Notes: generated from the sequence alone by a model not told the origin. A stretch of DNA of 64,000 bases from Porphyra umbilicalis (GCA_002049455.2 KV918846.1:62001-126000); one strand, 5' to 3'; shown: positions 1-12,222, counted from the stretch's first letter. Made by a program: numbers and translations.

Positions 1-59
1 CCCCACCGCCGCCCCTCCCCAGCGCTGGCGAGGTGTCCCCCCCAACCCCCCCGCCCGCT

Positions 60-1291
60 TCACATGGTCGTGATTTCCTCCTTGCTCTGCACATACGACA
101 GCGTGCCCGCCACAATGGTGCCGAGCATCAACACGCCGAGCAGCGGCTGGATGACGAGCGTCCACAGGGAGAGCCACGCGTCGAGGAGTACCTCGTTGTG
201 GTACGCAAAGTGCGGGACGAGGGCGACGACCAGCCACGCAAGGAAGAAGCATACGACAAAGAAATCCTGAGCATAGGGGGGGGAAAGGCGGGAGAGCGAG
301 AGTGGGGGGCCCGGAAAGCAGGGAAGCAACAAGAGCAAGAGCGGCGTGTCGCTCAAGACCAGGTCCCAATGTCGACACCCCGACAGATACAGCGTCAGTG
401 CCCGCACCACCATTCAGCCCACCAGGGCGCCCGCCGCCTGGGACACCAGGAGCGCGTCTGCGCAGCGACAAACACACCACCAAGTCACCTTCCGTGTGCC
501 GCCCCCCTGCCCTGTAGCCAGTCTGCTGGCCCGACCAACATACCGCGACGAGCAGGGTGTTGACGGTCTTGCCGACACGCGCGAGCGTCGACTCTGCTTC
601 GGGCTCGACTGTCGCAGACACCACGAGCGACGGCGGTAGGCCAAACAGCCCGCAGCAGGCAACGCAACGGTGTGGGTCAACAACCAACCACCAAACCAAA
701 CCAAGCAAGGCAGCCCACCACCGGGAGCGACGTGTCAGTACGTTGCCGGGCAGCCGCGCTCCCTGGACCTCCCCCCCCCCCCCCCCCATTCCCACCAACA
801 CCCCCACGACTCCACCACCCCACTCCACGCCACCCCCCCGGCGACATGGACACCCCCCACTCTGCCCCCCCCCACGCACCTGCCGCCGCCGCGTCCTTGC
901 CCTCCCGCCGCCGCTGGCGGGTGCGGAAGCCCGCCAAATCCCGCGCGAGCGTCGACTCGACCGACTCGCCCGGCCGCCCCGGGGCCACACCCGCCCCCGC
1001 CGCCGCCGCCGCCGCCGCCGCGGCCGCCGCTGACGCTGCCGCCGCCGCGTCGGGGGCGGCGGCGGGCGCCGCCGCCGCGTCTGCGAGCGCCGCCGCCGCG
1101 TCTGCGGGCGGCGGGGTGCCGGCGGCGGCGGAGGCACCAGCCCGCCGCTTGGCACGGCCGCCGCCGGCGGGGCGCTTGGCGCGGCCGCCGCCCGCCGGCC
1201 GCGCCTTGCAGACGACCGCGGCGCGGGCCGGGGGGGGGGCGCCCCGCGGCGGGGGAGGACCGGCCACAAAGGCCGCGGCGGCGGTTGCCAT
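60..1291 (-). CDS. Plastid-targeted membrane protein, three exons
   Basis: Best-fit model: exons 1291-880, 758-544 and 266-60, giving 277 aa. Introns begin GTGCGT and GTATGT and end AG, and the phases agree across all three exons; the first acceptor (ending GGGAG at 759) lies in a purine-rich stretch and is the weakest point. The N-terminus (MATAAAAFVAG..., Ala/Arg-rich, one early Phe) looks like a red-algal plastid transit peptide. The mature part has Trp/Leu/Val-rich hydrophobic stretches in exon 2 and two clear membrane segments in exon 3, around DFFVVCFFLAWLVVALVP and LVIQPLLGVLMLGTIVAG. I infer a thylakoid or envelope membrane protein. I do not recognise the family, and no catalytic motif is visible. 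TGA stop at 62-60. Confidence 0.6.
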
Positions 1292-2104
1292 GGTGCCGCA
1301 GTCGGCCGGCCAGACGGGAGGGGGGCGGGAGAGTGGAGGGGGAGGCCGCCGCGCGGGGAGGCGGTCGTTCCGGTGCCAGCAACGGCGGCGAAGCGCTGCG
1401 GATGGGGTTGGGATGGGGGGGGACCAGGTTGGGGGGGGGGAGGGGGGGGGTGGTCCAGGTGCTAAAGCACGGGCCCGCAGTCCGGGTTGAGCTGGAGCGT
1501 GGGGGAGCACCGGTGGACCGAAATATCTCTGCGGACAGATCCAAACGGAAAAGTGGACCGCCACTGACGGTGTCGGTCCGGCCGAGCGCTTTGGCGGGCG
1601 GCACGGCACCGGCCCATCGAGACATCGCACGCGCGCGCTATAATACACGCCCGCCGTCTGCTGCCGTGGTGGGCCATTGCATACAGCACTCTATCCACGG
1701 GTCGGCCGGAAGCAGGACAGGAACAAACTACTCGCATGTGCCTGCAACCGCGAGTGGTGCGCGGGCAAGGACTGGGGAGCGCACACGCTTGCAAACAACG
1801 CGGGACGCGCTCGCCGCGCGCTGCAAGCCGCCCCACTGGCAAACAGCGCTGCGTGGCCGCCACCAAGTGCAGAGCGTGCCACGACCCTGTTGTGCGCCGG
1901 GCCAAATGGCTGCGCTTCACAATGGGCACGAGGGACAACGCGCGGAGGCGCAAAGGCAAAGCGCACGGCGGGGGGCGGGGGCAACCGGGCGTACACCCAT
2001 GCCGCCCCCGACAGCGGTGGGACCGCCGTCGCCGCCAGTGCCCGCAGCAGACGCAGCGACACAGCGGCGGTCCGCCGCGCGGCGGCGCCCCCCCCCCCCC
2101 GCCC
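1292..2104. other. Intergenic region with TATA-like site
   Basis: No gene supported. A TATAATA lies at about 1638 (TATTATA on the minus strand), about 350 bases upstream of the minus-strand gene that starts at 1291. It could be that gene's core promoter with a long leader. Open frames here are GC-driven and disagree on both strands. Confidence 0.3.
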
Positions 2105-3238
2105 TCACCGCCGCAGCGGCCACGTCTGCCCGTGGTCGTCGGCCTCCCCATACGTCCCTGCCTGCGTCCACGGCACGGCCGCCGAGCCCGCAAACGGCCG
2201 CGGCGCGAGCGTGTGCGTGAGCGGGAAGGCAACGACCGTCGTGGCGCGGCGGCTGCCGCCGCCACCACCGCCGCCGCCGCTGTCGCCGCCACCGCCGGCG
2301 GCGGCCACCTCGTCGGCGGCGGCCGCCGCCGCCGCCCCCTCCACCTCGGCCACCACAAACCGCACGCGCGGGCGCCGGGCGGGCGGGGGCACGTCCGTCC
2401 CCGCGCCCCCACCGCCGCCCACCGCCGTCGCCGCCCCCCCCCCCGCCGCCTCGACATTGTGGGCCGGCGGGCACCAGCGGCGGGGCGCGTAAACAGCACC
2501 CCAACCTCCCACGAGGGGATGGTCCACCCCCCCCCCCTCACCGGCGTGTGCCCCACGCCGCCCCCAAACAGTTGGCCGACGTGAGGAGCGCCCACGCCAA
2601 GCCCGCCGCCCGCCCCGGGTGCCGCGCCCGCACGTACGTCTTGATGTGGGGGAGGGTGCGCGCCCGCCGCGACGGCGGCGCCGGCGGCGGTACCGGCGGC
2701 AACGGCGCTGGCAACGGCAACGGCGCCCCGCCGCCGCCATGGCGCGCAAGCGCCGCCGCGACGGGCGGCTGCGCGAGGGCGGCGGGCGCCGCCCAAAAAG
2801 TGGCGCCCGCCCTCGTACCCGCCGACGCTGTCGCGCACGTCGGCAACGGCGGGCCACAGGAGCGTCGGCGGCCCAACGGGGGGGACGCGCACGCCAATGG
2901 ACGGGGGGAGGGCGGCGGCGGCGGCGGGCCACAGGGGGCGCCCGACGACCAGCAGCGTCGGCGGCGGGGCGGCGTGCGGCCGCCCGTCTGCACCGCCGCC
3001 GCCGCCGCCGCCGCTCGCGGGCGCCGTCAGCGCCGGGAGGGTGGCAAGCCAAAAGGGCACGTCGACGGTGTAGGCCGTCAGCACGGCACACGTGAGGCCC
3101 AGCGGCACGAGGTCGCCGAGGCGCGTCGTGCGGCGGCGCGTCGCCGGCGCGTCGCCGGGGAGGGGCGTTGAGGAGGACGGACCGGCACTGGGACGCGCTC
3201 GGTCGCGGGGGGGGGGGGGGGGGGGGGGGCGTCCCGGC

Positions 3239-3277
<39 letters not shown>

Positions 3278-3600
3278 CACGCCATGGCCGCCCGCCAGCC
3301 GCCCGGGCGTGGCGGCAGCGGGCGGCCGGGCGGCCGCCGCGCCTGCCGCCGCCGGCGCGACCGCCCGCGCGGGGGCGGTGGCGCCGCCGGGGGCACGCGC
3401 GCCGCCGCCGGTGCGCGGGGGCCGAGCGGGCGCACGGGGCTGCCGTTGGCCACCGCCGGTACCCGCCGTCGAGGGGGCGCGCGGGCGCTTCTTGGCCGGG
3501 GGGGGGGACCCCCTGGTGGGCGGGCGCACCGCGCCGCACGCCAGAGGGCGCCCGCCGGAGCACGCGTCGGCGCGCGAGAGGGGCGCCGCGGAGGAGCCAC
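2105..3600 (-). CDS. Uncertain membrane protein gene, frame-disrupted
   Basis: Segments that look like real protein occur in all three minus frames in sequence. First comes a hydrophobic segment around LVPLGLTCAVLTAYTVDVPFW (about 3130-3040). Next is a stretch with TLPHIKTYVRARHPGRAAG followed by LAWALLTSANCLGAAWG (about 2660-2560). Then comes a C-terminal part with YAPRRWCPPAHNVEAA and RPRVRFVVAEVEG, ending AGTYGEADDHGQTWPLRR and a stop at 2105. At least two membrane segments are likely. Frame changes coincide with C/G runs or unresolved introns, and no ATG clearly starts the gene. A CCAAT box in the correct orientation (GATTGGCC on the minus strand) lies at about 3615, just upstream. Family not recognised; exon structure not resolved. 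Confidence 0.35.
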
Positions 3601-4045
3601 CTCCCCCTGCCGCGGCCAATCAGTCCGAGCCGAGTAATAACGTCCCCACGGCGCGCGCCGGTTCCAAATCGGCCTCTAGTAGGAATGGACACTAGCTCTA
3701 CGACCCCGTCGAGGCGGATTTGGAGCTCTGTGGAGACACGGCGTGACGGGGGGGCGTCGGGGGCGGTGACGGTGGACGGCACCGCCCCTGCCCGGCCGCG
3801 TCGAGGTGGCGGCGGCAACGGCCGCTGCCGCGTCGGCCGCTGCCGACGCGCCCTTTTCGCTGGCGGCGGCCGCGTCGGGGGGGGGGGGGGGGGGGGGAGC
3901 TAGATGGAGGGGGGGACGCGTCTCGATGCAGGATGCTATTAGCTGGCGCCGCCGCGCGGTGGCGCCGGCCGCGGCGGCGGCGCCACGGGCGGTCGGCGCG
4001 GCGCTCGACGGCCTCGCCGCGGCGGTTGGGGCGTGCCATGCCGCC

Positions 4046-4084
<39 letters not shown>

Positions 4085-4395
4085 TCGTGGCGGTCGTGTG
4101 GGCAGCGCCGCTCCCTCGCGGGCGGCGCGCGGACCGCGGTCGCCACCGTGGCTCGGCGGGGCCACCGCCGCCGCCGCAGCGTCCACAGAGTCTGCGGCGC
4201 GCTTGGCGACGGCGGCAGCCGCGGGGGTTCCCCGTCGCTGCCGCCGTCGTCCTCCACTTGTCCTCTTGCAAGGTCATCCCCCCTTGGCGGCGGGCGCCCC
4301 CTCCCCGCTCGCCGCCCGCCGCCCGCTGCGTGCGTCGACGGCCGCCGGTCCGCCGCCGCCGTCGCCGCCGCCCGCCCCGCCCCCGTGGTGCACGC
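3601..4395. other. Intergenic, GC-rich
   Basis: Long Ala/Gly/Arg-coding frames exist on both strands but resemble no protein and carry no motif. The C-terminus of the upstream minus-strand gene may extend to 4274 if the C run at 4485-4499 hides a frame change. Otherwise I see only the CCAAT box near 3615. Confidence 0.3.
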
Positions 4396-6223
4396 TCACC
4401 CCGTCGGCGGGGTGGGCGCACAGCTCACGGGTGTCGCCGGCGGCGGCGGCGGCAGCGTCGCACCGACGGCGCCGCTCTCGGCGCCCCCCCCCCCCCCCCG
4501 TGCCGCCCGCGGCCGCACCAGCGCCGGCTCGACGTACGCGTGCAACGCACAGCCCGGGACGTTGCACAGGTGCGTGGGCGGGTCGGCGGCGCCGCCCGCG
4601 GGCGCCGCCGTCGCCTCGGCCCGCACCGACGCCACGCGGAGGAGGCCCCGCACCTCGGCGGCGGCGGCGTCGCGCGCCGCGGCGCGCATGAACCGCCCCG
4701 TGGCGCCGGCAGAGGTGGCCCACGGCGGCGCCCCGCCGTCGGCGACGGAGGAGCGCAGGCGGGCGCCGAGGGCGACCCAGTAGTCGTCCCACCAGGCCGC
4801 CGAGTGGTACCGCCCCGTGACGTGCCGCCGCAGCCCGTCGAGGCGCCCAGCGCCGCCGAGTAGGGAGCGGGCGACGAGGAAGAGGAAGAGCAACACCTGC
4901 TCCGTCGCCTTGGTCGCCGTCCACCCGCTGCCGCCGCCGCCGCCGCGGGCACGGGAGCCCACGTCCACGGGCGCCCCGCCGCCATCGACGAGCGCCGCCG
5001 CCCGCAGGGTGCGGGCCGCCCGGCTCAACGCCCACGGCGGCGCAATGGCGTCGTCTCGAAACCAGGCGGTGACGTCGACGCCCGCGTGGCCACGGCCGCT
5101 CGACTCGAGAAAGAGCTCAACGGCGGCGCGGTAGGCCGTGACACACCGGTCGCATGAGCCCCGCAACGCGTCGACGCGGGCCGTGGACAGGGTCCCGCCG
5201 GGCAGCACCCCGTCAATGGCGTCGAGGACGGCCGTTTTCTCCCGCGGCTTGAGCGGCCGCCGCGTGTAGATGCCGCGCAGGAGGTTGACCTCCAGCCCGG
5301 CCTTGGCGCGCGCCGCGTCGTCCGCCGCGTCGACGGGTGGGTACTCAAAGGGGCTTAGCAGCCGCGTCTCCCCAACGGCGTGGCGAAAGAAACGGCCGAC
5401 GCCCCCGCTCAGTGGTGACGAAGGCAACACCGCGTCGGCGGCGCGGCTCCACGCCCACGCGAGGGGGTCGAGGCGGACGGCCCGCCGCGCCCGCGTCTCG
5501 GCGCCCCCATACGAGTCGGCAATGGCGTCCCCCGCAAGGTCCTCGGCGGCCGTCCCAAAGCCAAAGTACCCGAGGTTCATCGCCACCGCGTCGAGCGCCG
5601 CGTCCGCCACCCCGTCGGGCGCCACGGCGCGGGGCACCCACAGGGGCGGCGACAGGACGACGTGCAGGCGCTCCCGCGCCACGACCGCCGGCACCAAATC
5701 CGGGTGCCCGATGGCGAGGTACTCGCGGAGCACGCCCGTGAGGCGGTTGCGGCACCCGCGGGCGCGCATCATGGCGCGCACGCGCCGCGTCGCGACGACC
5801 GTGCGGCGCACCTGCCCCGCCACGGGGGCCCACGGGGCGAGCATCAGGGCGAGGAGCCACCACAAGTCCGACCCGCCCCACCCCGCGCGCAGCTGCTGCA
5901 CCGCCACCCCCCACCGCAAACGCCACATAGGCGGTGAGGGCGACGGCGGCGGTGCGCCACTGGTGGTAGACGATCAGCTCGGACGCGTCGGTGGCGCCTT
6001 GGTCGCCCGTCGGGTTGGGCACCAGCAGGTACGCGGCGACAAAGAGGGCGACGAAAAAGGCGGTCGAGTCAAACGCGTCGCCGCCGAGGAGGGACCGCCC
6101 GGCGTCGCGCTGCAGGGCGGCGACCGCGACGCGGAGCGCCGCAATCTCCGCCGCCGCCGCCGTCACGTTGGCGGCGACTGCGGCGACGAGCTGCGGGACA
6201 CTCACGGGCGCAGGGGTGGCCAT
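4396..6223 (-). CDS. Multi-pass membrane protein of unknown function, one frameshift
   Basis: The ATG at 6223 gives MATPAPVSVPQLVAAV, an N-terminal helix, then two membrane segments (STAFFVALFVAAYLLV and WRTAAVALTAYVAFAV). At the C6 run 5907-5912 the frame must change by one base to continue into VQQLRAGWGGSDLWWLLALMLAPWAPVAGQVRRT, a third membrane segment. About 480 further residues follow without interruption. These include RPLKPREKTAVLDAIDGVLP and a late hydrophobic segment TEQVLLFLFLVARSLLGG. The C-terminal Cys/His cluster CNVPGCALHAYVEP could bind metal. The total is near 600 aa. The frame change is probably a homopolymer error. A second C run at 4485-4499 leaves the exact C-terminus (4396 or 4274) open. 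I cannot assign a family. Confidence 0.55.
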
Positions 6224-6485
6224 GGCCCCGCCGGCGTCAGGGCGGCCAAACGCCAACGACCGGGCGGCAGATGGTCACACGCCGTCGACGCGCGGGTTCC
6301 CACGGAAGGAGGGGGCGGTGGGCGACCGGTGGCGGGCGCGCAGGTGCGATGATGACGGACGCAGGGAGCGCCGCACCCCGCCGGCGCGCGGTTGGACCAC
6401 CCGCGGGCCCCTGTGGGTCCGCCGGTTTGCCCGCGGCCCCTGCGAAGAGGCCGGAGCGGGTCAACTCCACGGTGCTGAGAGCGTG

Positions 6486-6587
6486 GTTCCGAGACGCATG
6501 GCCACGGTAATAAGAATAGGTTTCGAGACGCATCGTCACGGTAATAAGAATAGGTTCCGAGACGCATCGTCATGGAAATAAGAAAGG
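6486..6587. repeat. 34-bp direct repeat, three copies
   Basis: Copies at 6486-6519, 6520-6553 and 6554-6587. The core reads TCGAGACGCATCGTCACGG followed by TAATAAGAATAG. The first two differ at a few positions and the third is slightly diverged at its end. The array lies 260 bases upstream of the minus-strand gene starting at 6223 and could be part of its promoter or a short minisatellite. Confidence 0.85.
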
Positions 6588-7014
6588 TTTCATCCCCGCG
6601 CGATCATCGCGACCACCGAGCGATGAGAACGCGGCGGGCGGCGAATTCGCTCTAAAATCCGACGAATCCAGCAGTGGTCAGGGGGAACTTGTCTGTTGGC
6701 GTGGGTGATACACTGGACGACGACACGGCTCAAGCGCTCCAGCGCAAGCCCTCTGTGTGGGCTTGGAGTGCCAGGCCACCCACAACACTCGCGCCGAGAC
6801 ACCCGCGGCACCAGAGTCTCGCCCGACGGCGGCGTGTGCGTGCGTCCTGCGGCGCGCCGGCGGCGTCTAAATAGGGCGCGCCACCCCGCCGTCGCTCGCC
6901 GCTCCCCGCCACCCCCCCCCCCTGCGCGATGCCCCCCCCGCGCGGCGCGCCCCCCCCTGTGCCCTCGCCTTTCTCCCGACGGCACCGCTTCCGTCGGCGC
7001 CCCCGGTCGGCCAG

Positions 7015-7220
7015 ATGGCTCCCCCGCGCCCGCCCGCCGCCGCCACCGACCGGCCGCGTGCCGCCGCGCCGGTGGCCGCCGCCGCCGCCCCCCGGCGGGC
7101 GGCCCCGCGTCGGCGGCGGCGGCGGCGTCGGCGGCGGCGGCGGCGGCGGGGGCGGCCACGACGGCCGTCGACGGCGCCCTCGGCGCGCTCCACGTGTCGT
7201 CTCTGTCGACGGCGGCGGCT

Positions 7221-7264
<44 letters not shown>

Positions 7265-8120
7265 CGCCGACGGTGGGTGGCGCACCGTTGGGGAGCGCCG
7301 GCGGCAGACGGCGGGGGGCGCGGCCGCCCGCGGCCGCCGCGGGCGGCCGCCCGCGACGGCACCGCGGCGGGCGACGGCGGGCGGGCGGCGGGCGCCGGTG
7401 CCGCTGCCGCCCCCGCCGCCGCCCGCGTCGGTGGCGACCGCGGCGGTGGGGGCGGCCGCCGCCCCGGCGCGTCGCGGGGCGGCGGGCGCGACGGCGCGGC
7501 GGGGGCGTCGTCCCGGCGGGACGGCGGTGGCGGCCGCGGCCGCGGCGGCGTGGCGGCCGGACCACCCCGGCGGGATGGACGCGGCGGGGGCGGTGGCGGT
7601 GGCGGTGGCGGTGGCGGGGGCGGTGGCGGGGGCGGTGGCGGGGGCGGGGGCGGGGGCGGGCCCCGCCCCCCCCCCGGCGTCCCCCCCCCCCCCCCCCCCA
7701 CCACCGCCACTGGCGACGCCCCCCCCCCCCCCCCGGCGGCGCCCCCTGGGCGGTCGGTGACGACGTGGCCGGCACGGTCGCGTCGGTCGCCCCCTATGGC
7801 GTCTTTGTGAGTCTCCCCGGCGGCGCCTCGGGCCTCGTCCACATCTCTGAAGTCGCCCACCGGTTTGTGGCGGACGTGGCCGCCGAAGTCACCGTCGGCG
7901 CGCCCGTCACGGTGCGGATCCTCGGCGTGTCGGCGGGCGGCCGCAAAGTGAGCCTCTCGATGAAGCGCGCCGGCGGACCGTCGGGCGCCTATGAGCGGCT
8001 GCTGGTGTTGGGGGGGAGTTTGGTGACCCGTGGCCGACCGTCGAGGGCGGCCGCGGCCGCCGCCGCGTCGACGCGGTGTTGGCAGACCCGCCAGAGAGGA
8101 TGGCGCGGGAGCTCGAGTGA
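7015..8120 (+). CDS. S1-domain RNA-binding protein (organellar?)
   Basis: A canonical S1 domain is clear at about 7760-7970: GDDVAGTVASVAPYGVFVSL, then GLVHISEVAHRF, VGAPVTVRILGV and RKVSLSMKR. S1 folds bind single-stranded RNA in ribosomal protein S1, PNPase and translation factors. The N-terminal half is low-complexity Ala/Pro/Gly, consistent with a transit peptide and linker, but its frame is blurred by C runs at about 7681-7699 and 7719-7734. After the domain, YERLLVLGG reaches a G7 run (8010-8016). Adding one G continues into EFGDPWPTVEGG...VDAVLADPPERMARELE and a TGA at 8118-8120. That tail reads as real protein, so the run is probably one base short. The start at 7015 is the first ATG compatible with the domain; it is uncertain. 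Confidence 0.65.
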
Positions 8121-9885
8121 GGGGTGGGGGGGATGGGAGTGTCGGTCCGTTGGGGGGGGGGGTGGGAGCGTCAGTCCATGTTGGGGGGGGGGGGGGGGGA
8201 CGGGCGGCGGCGATGCGCGCGTGGCGCCCGGTGCCGTGGGCGTCCGTGGCGACGGGGCTGGTCGGGTCGGAGCGGCCGTGGGGGTGTGGGTGGGGCCCTC
8301 GAGGCGATCGACTGGGCGACGGCGGCACCGTGCGGGCTGCGGCGCGGGACGAGGCGCCCCAGCCGTGCACGCGTCACCGCCGTGGCGAGCGCGTGGCGGC
8401 CACCGCCGGCGGTCGCTGGTGCCGTCTGCCGCGGCACGCCCCGCGACGGGCGGCGGGCATGGCGCGCCCGACCGACGGCGTCTGGCCGTGCGCGGGTGCC
8501 CACTGGCGGACGCTGTGCACGGGCCGACGGCGTCCGCCACGGTGGTAGACGCCAAACCGCACCGGGGCGAGGGCGACGTGAAGTAGCTGCGCTTGTTACA
8601 TGGCCATCGGAACGGACAAACTGGGGGTGGCGCGACGGGGGGAGGGACAACACACACACACAAAATGAGCCACACCGCCACTCGTCTCGCCAACAAGGCG
8701 AGGGAGGCTGCCGGCTCACGCCCCGCGGTGGCCACAGCTCCCGGGGCTCCCCCGGCCTGCAACCCCCCCCTAAACCCCCACGGCGCGGCACGCCAAAACG
8801 GCCTGCGCCGCCAGTCACACACGGTCACACGGACGCGCGTACGGGCGCGCGCGGCTGCTGGGTAGGGCGTCGCCAAAGAACGCGCGCCCGCCAGCTGCGG
8901 ACAGAAAAAAAAACGGAGCTCCCCCACAGGTGTCACCCCCATCTACTCCCTCACCCCGCCGCCACGGCCAGTCGACGCCCCGAGCGAGCCGTCCGGATCA
9001 ACGCCGCTCCAAACTTCATACCGAAACTCGCAGAGTTTCTTGTGCCTGTGCGCAGTATCCTCCCGGATATTGGGGGATCAACCTGCTTCGGCACATGCAA
9101 ATCGCCAGCCTCTGGGGGGTCCGCGGCCAGCAATGCGGACCGGCCCCTGCTGGGTCTCCCCCGCCCAATCAGCCCTTGCCATTGGCCTCGGGCCTCACCG
9201 GTCTACCCACGGCGCCCCACGGCCGTGCGTCGCGTGCTGCGGGGGGGCCCGCCCCGGCGCGAGCGGCAAAGGAGGCGTGGCCGCTTCGTCCTCGGCTGCG
9301 CGCGTCGCCAGCCAGGCACCCAGCGGGTCCCGCCGCCCCCCCCCCCCACTGCGCGCCCGCCACGATCCGAGCGGCGGGCGGCTGACGTGCCCTCCGCGTG
9401 GTGTGCGCTCGGCGTGGCGCGGCGCGCGCGGCGGCGGGCGGTCGCGGTGGGGATCCTCCCACCGTCGACGCGCGGGGCGGGGGCGGGTCGACTCGGGGTG
9501 CGCGGGCGGCGGCACGCGGTTGCGTACGTGCGGCTGGCCGACCAGAGTCTGGTGTGCTCTCGCGGGCTGCCGCGCGCGGGCGGAGCGGCCGGCCCACTGA
9601 CGACGCCGCGTCGCGGTCGGCACACAGCGGCGGGTGGCCACGTGGCGGAGCCGACGTGGCGCACGTCCCCGGGGGGACAAGTCGCGGCGGCGGCGGCGGT
9701 GGCGGCGGCAGCGGGGGCGTCGACAGTGCGGCGGCGGTTGGGCAACACCCCCCCCTCTCGGCCGACTGGTTTTGTGGTGTGGCGCGCACGCCTGCCTGCA
9801 GGCGCTCTCTGGGATCCTGCTGCCTCCTCCCGTCTCCTGCCACGCCGGTGGGGAGGGAGCGTGCAGCGTACGAGCGGTTGCCATC
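8121..9885. other. Intergenic; probable 5' region of the MAP kinase
   Basis: No coding region supported. Two CCAAT-type boxes (CCCAATCAG and CCATTGGCC) lie near 9165-9185, about 700 bases before the kinase ATG. The 8640-8670 stretch has a short CA repeat. Open frames run the full length in plus and minus frames but are compositional. Confidence 0.35.
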
Positions 9886-12222
9886 ATGCCGCCGTCGGGG
9901 GCGCAGCCGATGTTGGCCGACCGCTACCGGTTAATGAATGTGCTTGGAGGTGCGTCGTGGGTGTGACGCGTACGCGGTGGGGGGGGGGGGGGGGGGGGGC
10001 GGGGGCGTGTGGTTCCGAGGTGCAGGGTGTGGGGCATGGGGTGCAGCGCAGGGGTGCTGCTTGTGAATGCGGTGGAAGGTGTGGGAGTCGTTGGGTGGGT
10101 GCAAGTTGCGGGATGTCTGGGCATGGGCCGCGCAAGCGCCGCGGGTGGCGATGTGTGGTGAGCGGCGGTGGGCGGCGTGCGGTTTGCGTGGGCGGCGTGC
10201 GGTTTGCGTGGGCGGCGTGCGGTTTGCGTGGGCGCCGTGCGGTTTGCGTGGGCGACGTGCGGTTTGCGTGGGCGGCGGGGTCCCCCCTTGCGCGGTTGGC
10301 TGCAGCGGGGTTTGGGTGCCCGAGGGGGGTTGACATCCACCGCGGGCGTGGCGCGACGCGGCCCCGTTCTTTTCCGTCTCACGCGTGGTGTTGATGCTGA
10401 CGCCTGTCGTTGCCTTGCTGCATTGTTTTGGCTTGCCCTCCTCTTGTTTTGCGGTTGGCCTCGGGGTGCGTGCGAGCTGCTGTACGCGCGCTGTTGAACC
10501 GCTCGCCTTTGTCGGTCATTGTTTCCATCTTGTGCTGCTGCTTGCCACCGCGCCCCGCCTCCTCCCTTCCCCCTTTTCTGACTCGCCCCGTTTCCGCAGA
10601 GGGTGCCTATGGCGTCGTCGCCTCGGCCCACGATGTGCGCACCGGCGAGGACGTGGCCGTCAAGCGCATCCGGTCGGTGCTCGACACGTACCCCATGGCG
10701 ACGCGCATCCTCCGGGAGATCAAGTTTAACCGGCTGCTGCGGGGCCATGAGAACCTCGTGCAGCTGCGCGATATGCTCGTGCCGGCCAACAAGGCGACGT
10801 TTAACGACACGTTTTTGGTGTTGGAGCTGATGCCGTGCGACCTCGCGCGCGTCATTGCGTCGACGGCGGAGCTGACGCCAGCCAACGTCAAGTTTTTGAT
10901 GTTCCAGCTGCTGCGGGGGCTCCGCTACCTCCACGCCGCGGGGGTGCTGCATCGGGACCTCAAGCCGTCCAACCTGCTCGTCAATGGGAGTTGCGTGCTC
11001 AAGATTTGTGACTTGGGGTATGCGGGGACGCGCGGGCGACTGCGGCTGCCGGCAGTTTGGTGGGGGTGGTTGGGGCTTGTGGGGTTGCGCGAGCCGCTTG
11101 TTTTTTTTTTCCGAGTTGCGTGGCTGCTCTGGTCGACAAGACTGCTGGCGGGTGTCTACGGCCACTGCCGTTGGATGTTGCTTGGCCATTTTGTGCTGGC
11201 CTCAGGTTTGGGACGGAGACTGACCTGTATTGTCCTTCTCGGCCGTGCTGGTTTTTCTTGCTTCTGCATCTGTCTACACGCGTTCTGCTTCCTGTACACT
11301 ACCTTTTCTGTTTGCTTGCACCCACAGCCTCGCGCGTGCTGCCTTCCGCACTAACGACGACGACGTGTCACTGTGGACGGATTATGTCCAGACCCGGTGG
11401 TACCGCGCCCCGGAGCTGATCATGCCCCACGCCACCAACTACACGGCGGCGATTGACATGTGGGCGGCTGGTTGCATTTTTTCCGAACTCTTCCTGCGGC
11501 GGCCGCTCTTCCCCGGGCGCGACACCAACGACCAGGTGAAGCGGATTGTACGGATTACGGGCAAGCCCGGCCCCGACGTCATTGCCAAACTCCGCCACCG
11601 CTCCATGGAGGCCCTCGTCGCCCAACAGTCGGCAGCGTCGGCGCCCGTCGATTTCCGTCGCCTCTTCCCCGCCGCCGAGCCCGCCGCCGTGCAGATCATT
11701 GAGGGGCTCCTCGCGTTTGATCCGGACAAGCGGCTCAGCGCGGAGCAGGCGCTGCTGTCGCCCTACTTCTCCGAGTGGCGGGATAGCCTCGGGTATGGCA
11801 AGGAAGCGCCGTTGCTGGAAGCGTCAGAGTTTGAGTTTGAGCGCCGCATGGCGTCGCGCAACCCCAAGGCCATGGAGGCCATCCGCACGGAGCTGCTGCA
11901 GGAGATTGTGTTTTATCACCCGGAAAAGCGGGAGGAGCTGCTCGGCAGCGGGTCGGGCAAGGGCGCGAGCGGCCCCGCCAACCTCAAGGAGTTTGGCGAG
12001 GCGATGGACTACTCGGCGAGCAAGGGTCACCAGACGCTGCCGCCCTCCAACTTTGAGCAGGTTGCGGCGGAGGACGCGCGGAAGGGCCGCATGCTCAAGG
12101 GGTCGACGCTCCCCGAAAGCGAGCTCAAGCAGCTGGCCATGGCCACGGAGAAGCGCAGGGCGGGGATGGCGGCGGACCGGGCCGCAGGGGGCGGCCCGTC
12201 TTCGGACATGAAAATGGGCTAG
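9886..12222 (+). CDS. MAP kinase, TDY activation-loop class, three exons
   Basis: Spliced from 9886-9949, 10600-11017 and 11328-12222: 458 aa. Introns of 650 and 310 bp start GTGCGT and GTATGC and end CCGCAG and CCACAG, and both junctions restore codons within kinase motifs (GEGAYGVV; DLGLAR). Kinase features: Gly-rich loop at residues 21-28, VAVK lysine at 43, HRDLKPSN catalytic loop near 138, DLG in place of the usual DFG at 159-161 (this motif is DLG in several MAPKs), T178-D-Y180 in the activation loop followed by VQTRWYRAPEL, and the MAPK insert and subdomains through DPDKRLSAEQAL. The TxY dyad is phosphorylated by a MAPK kinase in this family. TDY is the class known from plants and algae, as opposed to TEY. 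The C-terminal extension of about 120 residues is Lys/Glu-rich and unassigned. Confidence 0.92.
10170..10280. repeat. 20-bp tandem repeat inside kinase intron 1
   Basis: About five copies of GGCGGCGTGCGGTTTGCGTG in exact 20-base register, with single-base changes in later copies (GGCGCC, GGCGAC). It is intronic, within 9950-10599, so it does not alter the protein. Confidence 0.85.

Noticed and set aside
9093..9100. ATGCAAAT octamer upstream of the kinase
   Set aside because: A single 8-base match to an animal motif is expected by chance; no reason to expect such a factor here.
8124..10394. 756-codon plus-strand frame
   Set aside because: Composition-driven Arg/Gly/Pro sequence that crosses the kinase first exon and intron in another frame; no motif.
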